Shown piece by piece: positions 60,463 to 64,000 of a DNA stretch of 64,000 nt. The stretch is from positions 1 through 64,000 of the forward strand of contig NZ_DASUCC010000149.1 in the NCBI RefSeq assembly GCF_035762905.1. The letters run 5' to 3'. Source of the stretch: DASYTH01 sp035762905. Lineage in GTDB: Bacteria; Actinomycetota; Actinomycetes; Mycobacteriales; Pseudonocardiaceae. Within the stretch, counting starts at the first letter, position 1, and every line of letters begins with the position of its first letter. The translations under genes and the position numbers were made by a program. The notes under the pieces are model-generated. The model saw only the letters and a program-made list of their open reading frames with translations, was not told the DNA's origin and did no database searches.

Positions 60463-62097
60463 ATGTTGAGCACGATGCAGGATGGACCGCTGTCCATCGC
60501 CCACCTGCTCCGGCACGGCAGCCGGGTCCACGCCGCCAGCGAGGTTGTCACCTGGACCGGTGACGGTTCGCGCAGGTCAAGCTACGCAGAGGTGGGACGG
60601 GAGGCGGCCCGGCTGGCGCACGCGCTGCGCGGCCTCGGGGTCACCGGGGACCAGCGGGTCGGCACGTTCATGTGGAACAACACCGAGCACCTGGTCGCCT
60701 ACCTCGCGGTGCCGTCGATGGGCGCCGTGCTGCACACGCTCAACCTGCGGCTGTTCCCCGAGCAGCTGACCTACGTGGTCAACCACGCCGAGGACCACGT
60801 GATCCTGGTGGACGCCTCGGTGGCGCCGCTGCTGGCGAACGTGCTGCCCACGTTCACCACCGTGCGGCACGTGATCGTGGCGAACGGCGACGCCGCGGCG
60901 CTGACCGCTCCGGACGGGGTCACCGTGCACTCCTACGCCGAGCTGCTGGCCGACCAGCCGGACGAGTTCGACTGGCCGATCGTGGACGAGAACTCGGCCG
61001 CGGCCATGTGCTACACCTCCGGCACCACCGGCAACCCCAAGGGCGTCGTCTACTCACACCGCTCGATCTGGCTGCACTCCATGCAGGTGTGCATGACCGA
61101 CTCGATGGCGGTCTCCCAGGCCGACCGGGCGCTGGTGATCGTGCCGCAGTTCCACGCGATGGCCTGGGGCATGCCGTACGCGGCGTTCATGGTGGGCGCG
61201 TCGCTGATCATGCCGGACCGGTTCCTGCAGCCGGCTCCGCTGGCCGCCATCATCGCCGCGGAGAAGCCGACCCTGACCGGCGCGGTGCCCACGATCTGGC
61301 AGGGCCTGCTCGGCCACCTCGCCGAGCACCCGCAGGACCTGGCGCCGCTCGGGGACGTGATCGTCGGCGGGTCGGCCTGCCCGCCCGCGCTGATGACGGC
61401 GTTCGACGAGCTGGGCGTCAACATCATCCACGCCTGGGGCATGACCGAGACCTCGCCGCTCGGCAGCGTGTCCCGGCCGCCCGCCGGGCTCGACCCCAAG
61501 CAGGCCTGGGAGTACCGCATCCTGCAGGGCCGGTTCCCGGCGTCGGTGCGGGCCCGGCTGATCGACGACGACGGTGCCGAGGTGCCGTGGGACGGCGAGA
61601 GCGTGGGCGAGCTCGAGGTGTCCGGCCCGTGGGTGACCGACTCCTACTACCGGCTCGAGGACGGCGGGGACGGCTCGGAGAAGTTCGACAACGGGTGGCT
61701 GCGCACCGGTGACGTCGGCAGCATCACTCCGGACGGGTTCCTCCGGCTGACCGACCGGTCCAAGGACATCATCAAGTCCGGCGGTGAGTGGATCTCCTCG
61801 GTGGACCTGGAGAACCAGGTGATGGCGCACCCGGCGGTGGTCGAGGCCGCGGTGATCGGGGTGCCGGACGAGAAGTGGGACGAGCGGCCGCTGGTCGCCG
61901 TCGTGCTGCGGGAGGGGCAGCAGGCCACGCCGGAGGAGCTGCGCGAGTTCCTGGCCGGCAAGGTGGCGAAGTGGCAGGTCCCGGAGAACTGGACCTTTGT
62001 CGACGAGGTGCCCAAGACCAGCGTGGGCAAATTCGACAAGAAGCGGTTGCGCGCGGCACATGCCGAGGGACGGCTCGATATCCGCCACCTGATCTGA
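60463..62097 (+). CDS. Acyl-CoA synthetase (FadD-type, AMP-forming)
   Basis: A 544-residue ligase: MCYTSGTTGNPKGVVYSH (P-loop), VIVGGSACPPALM, AWGMTETSPLGSV (A5), WLRTGDVGSITPDGFLRLTDRSKDIIKSGGEWISSVDLEN and the catalytic Lys in PKTSVGKFDKKRL. The length and ITDRSKDIIKSGGEWIS block fit medium/long-chain fatty-acyl-CoA ligases of the FadD family in actinobacteria. ATG 60463 with a GGGA run upstream. It stands between the mIHF-like gene (divergent) and the PadR gene. Confidence 0.93.
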   Translation: MLSTMQDGPLSIAHLLRHGSRVHAASEVVTWTGDGSRRSSYAEVGREAARLAHALRGLGVTGDQRVGTFMWNNTEHLVAYLAVPSMGAVLHTLNLRLFPEQLTYVVNHAEDHVILVDASVAPLLANVLPTFTTVRHVIVANGDAAALTAPDGVTVHSYAELLADQPDEFDWPIVDENSAAAMCYTSGTTGNPKGVVYSHRSIWLHSMQVCMTDSMAVSQADRALVIVPQFHAMAWGMPYAAFMVGASLIMPDRFLQPAPLAAIIAAEKPTLTGAVPTIWQGLLGHLAEHPQDLAPLGDVIVGGSACPPALMTAFDELGVNIIHAWGMTETSPLGSVSRPPAGLDPKQAWEYRILQGRFPASVRARLIDDDGAEVPWDGESVGELEVSGPWVTDSYYRLEDGGDGSEKFDNGWLRTGDVGSITPDGFLRLTDRSKDIIKSGGEWISSVDLENQVMAHPAVVEAAVIGVPDEKWDERPLVAVVLREGQQATPEELREFLAGKVAKWQVPENWTFVDEVPKTSVGKFDKKRLRAAHAEGRLDIRHLI

Positions 62098-62296
62098 TCT
62101 TTGGGTTCATACTGCCGGCATGGACTTCCGGCCGGTACCAAGTGGACACGCGAACCCGGCGGCCCGGCCCGTGCGGCCGGCCGCCGGGTCACGGTTGTGG
62201 AAACCGATATCCTGGGGGGCGAGGGATCGGCTCATCGCCGTGGAAGTCGCGCAAAGCCAGGCTGTCCTGTGAGATCAGCGCGCGGTGTGGGGGCTA

Positions 62297-62310
62297 ACCT
62301 ACCGGTAGGT
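62297..62310. promoter_or_regulatory. Perfect palindrome at the PadR gene start
   Basis: ACCTACCGGTAGGT, a 14-bp perfect palindrome, ends one base before ATG 62311. It probably binds the PadR product or another dimeric regulator (autoregulation). Confidence 0.55.
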
Positions 62311-62943
62311 ATGCATCTTATGGCCGATCACCCGAGGGAGGTGACCAGCCTGCAGTCCGAGTCGGTGGCGCCCCAGTCCGACCGGGCGACCGAGCGTTCC
62401 CGGAAGCTGAACGCGACGTCGTACGTGGTCCTGGGGATGCTCTGCCACGGCCCGGCCACCAGCTACGACCTCAAGCAGCGGATCGCGTACACGATCGGCA
62501 ACTTCTGGGCGTTCGCGCACTCGCAGATCTACGACGAGCCGGTGCGCCTGGTCGCCGACGGGCTGGTCACCGAAACGGTCGAGCAGGGCGGCCGGCGCAA
62601 GCGCACCTACTCGATCACCCGGGCCGGGCGCACGGCGCTGCGGGACTGGCTGGCCAGCAACACCCACGAGCAGACCGAGATCCGGGATCTGGGGCTGCTC
62701 AAGCTGTTCTTCGCCGCGTTCGGCGACAAGGAGGACCTGCTCCGGCTGGCAAGGGACCGGTACGAGTCGCACCGGGCCCGGGCGGACAGCTACATCGAGC
62801 AGTACGAGCGGATCGTGGACGCGGCCGATCCGTGGCAGGTCAAGACGCTCGAGCTGGGGATGCGCTACGAGCGCACGGTCGAGCAGTTCTGGGCGGACTT
62901 CATCGCGGAGCTGGAGGGCACGGACCAGCCGGACGCCAAGTGA
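62311..62943 (+). CDS. PadR-family transcriptional regulator
   Basis: A 210-residue regulator. The winged helix (about 32-110) reads NATSYVVLGMLCHGPATSYDLKQRIAYTIGNFWAFAHSQIYDEPVRLVADGLVTETVEQGGRRKRTYSITRAG. The C-terminal half (about 120-205) is an antiparallel helical dimerisation domain as in the Vir/PadR-s2 group (QYERIVDAADPWQVKTLELGMRYERTVEQFW). ATG 62311 or ATG 62320 both fit; the palindrome abuts the first, so the message may be leaderless. Target genes unknown; the FadD gene just upstream is a candidate. Confidence 0.9.
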   Translation: MHLMADHPREVTSLQSESVAPQSDRATERSRKLNATSYVVLGMLCHGPATSYDLKQRIAYTIGNFWAFAHSQIYDEPVRLVADGLVTETVEQGGRRKRTYSITRAGRTALRDWLASNTHEQTEIRDLGLLKLFFAAFGDKEDLLRLARDRYESHRARADSYIEQYERIVDAADPWQVKTLELGMRYERTVEQFWADFIAELEGTDQPDAK

Positions 62944-62989
62944 CGGCGAAGCATTTACAAACCCGGTGACGAGCGCGAAAATCACCACC

Positions 62990-64000
62990 ATGCGCGCGCA
63001 CCCGTTCCGGCTTCGCCTCGCCCGGCTGTGCACCGTCGTCGTCGTGGGGGCCGCCATGGCTGTGTCGCTCCCGGCCGGCGCCGTTGCGGCACCGGACCCG
63101 GCGCCGGTCGACTTCCACCAGTGGCGCTCGCTGCCCGAGCTGCTCTCCGGCCGCACCGAAGGCCTGCTCCCGGCCCCGCTCGGGGGTCTGCGGATCGGCC
63201 GGCCGGTGGGCACCGTCGAGCACACCGAACCGGACCTGGGCACCACCCGGCGCTACGAGTACGGCCGGTGGACCTCGCCGCTGTACCGGCCGGGGTTCGA
63301 CGCCAACCAGCTGGTCGCCTCCTGGAACGCCCGCACCCCGGCGGCGACCTGGCTCCAGGTGGAGATGCAGGGCCGCACCGACGCCGGGGTGAGCACCGCG
63401 TGGTACGTCATGGGCCGCTGGGCGCTCGGCGACACCGACGTCATCCGGACCAGCCTGCCCGCCCAGTCCGACGAGTCCGGCTTCGTCGACGTGGACACGT
63501 TCGTGGCGCGCGGCGCCGTGCGGCTGCGGGCCTACCAGCTGCGGGTCACGCTGTACCGGGAGGCCGGCAGCCACGCCTCCCCCACCCTGGCCATGATCGG
63601 CGCGATGGCCTCGGCGGTCCCCGACCGGTTCACCGTCCCGTTGTCCGCGCCCGGCCCCGCACGCGGCATCGAACTGCCGGTGCCGCGGTACTCGCAGAAC
63701 ATCCACATCGGCGAGTACCCGCAGTACGGCGGCGGCGGGGAGGCCTGGTGCAGCCCGACCTCGACCGAGATGGTGGTCGAGTACTGGGGTCGCCGGCCCA
63801 GCCCGGCGGACCTGGCCTGGGTCGATCCGTCCTATCCGGACCCATCGGTGGACCACGCGGCCCGCTACACCTACGACAAGGACTACGACGGCACCGGGAA
63901 CTGGCCGTTCAACACCGCCTACGCGGCCAGCTTCGGCCTGTCCGGGCACGTCACCCGGCTGAAGTCGCTGACCGAGCTGGAGCGCTACATCCGGGCCGGC
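62990..64000 (+). CDS. Secreted C39-like cysteine peptidase (3' truncated)
   Basis: The frame is open from ATG 62990 to the window end (337 codons). A signal peptide (LCTVVVVGAAMAVSLPAGAVA, cleavage near VAA-PDP) leads to a beta-rich N-terminal domain (about 40-215). A Peptidase_C39_2-like domain then begins VPRYSQNIHIGEYPQYGGGGEAWCSPTSTEMVVEYWG, where the Cys in AWCSPTS is the expected nucleophile. The catalytic His and Asp should lie beyond the window. The family cleaves peptides outside the cell; the target is unknown. Confidence 0.85.
   Translation, partial: MRAHPFRLRLARLCTVVVVGAAMAVSLPAGAVAAPDPAPVDFHQWRSLPELLSGRTEGLLPAPLGGLRIGRPVGTVEHTEPDLGTTRRYEYGRWTSPLYRPGFDANQLVASWNARTPAATWLQVEMQGRTDAGVSTAWYVMGRWALGDTDVIRTSLPAQSDESGFVDVDTFVARGAVRLRAYQLRVTLYREAGSHASPTLAMIGAMASAVPDRFTVPLSAPGPARGIELPVPRYSQNIHIGEYPQYGGGGEAWCSPTSTEMVVEYWGRRPSPADLAWVDPSYPDPSVDHAARYTYDKDYDGTGNWPFNTAYAASFGLSGHVTRLKSLTELERYIRAG

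Overview
The window is GC-rich, densely coding actinobacterial DNA. An arabinan-synthesis locus (AftD-like transferase, DUF3068 protein, small DUF2613-like protein), an mIHF-type nucleoid protein, a SARP activator and a gamma-butyrolactone-receptor-like TetR protein together suggest a Pseudonocardiales-type organism (Amycolatopsis, Saccharothrix and relatives). This is inference from gene content. I saw no tRNA, rRNA, CRISPR array, transposase or phage gene.

Region 1 (1-15594) is the most unusual part. After the tail of a membrane protein and a cytochrome P450, closed by two hairpins, comes what looks like a TOMM/LAP-type RiPP (azol(in)e peptide) gene cluster. It has a 64-residue precursor ending in a Cys-Ser-Cys core (13133-13327), a fused E1-like/YcaO cyclodehydratase, a SagB-type azoline dehydrogenase and a divergent SARP regulator. 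The accessory set is unusual: a split thiamine-diphosphate enzyme with altered cofactor residues, a flavoprotein, two AhpD-like CxxC proteins, three proteins of unknown function, and a response regulator facing a double-length histidine kinase made of two complete fused kinases. A pair of 22-bp-spaced direct repeats lies between precursor and SARP.

Region 2 (15591-28925) carries PTS enzyme I coupled to an alpha/beta hydrolase, an orphan NitT/TauT-type binding lipoprotein, an ABC-2 drug-efflux operon with its divergent TetR repressor and a clear operator, a tannase-family esterase, a GH18 chitinase whose promoter holds two DasR-type sites, and a quinone oxidoreductase-MFS pair under a near-consensus SoxR box. 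It ends with a type II thioesterase.

Region 3 (28974-40872) holds an O-methyltransferase, the GBL-receptor-like regulator, secreted proteases (two trypsin-like, one M14 carboxypeptidase; two carry nearly identical P-domains), hydrolases, a GlxA-type regulator, an SDR-aldehyde dehydrogenase pair and a FadD-type ligase.

Region 4 (41123-58591) is a cell-envelope region: a binding-protein/VWA hybrid, methyltransferases, GT-C-type membrane proteins including the AftD-like enzyme, a GT4 glycosyltransferase, a DUF3068 protein, FkbM methyltransferase, flippase and phosphopantetheinyl transferase. Between two convergent genes (51791-52738) lie two inverted arrays of a 21-bp repeat.

Region 5 (58601-64000) has isochorismate synthase, an mIHF-like protein, an acyl-CoA ligase, a PadR regulator with a palindrome at its start, and a truncated secreted C39-like peptidase.
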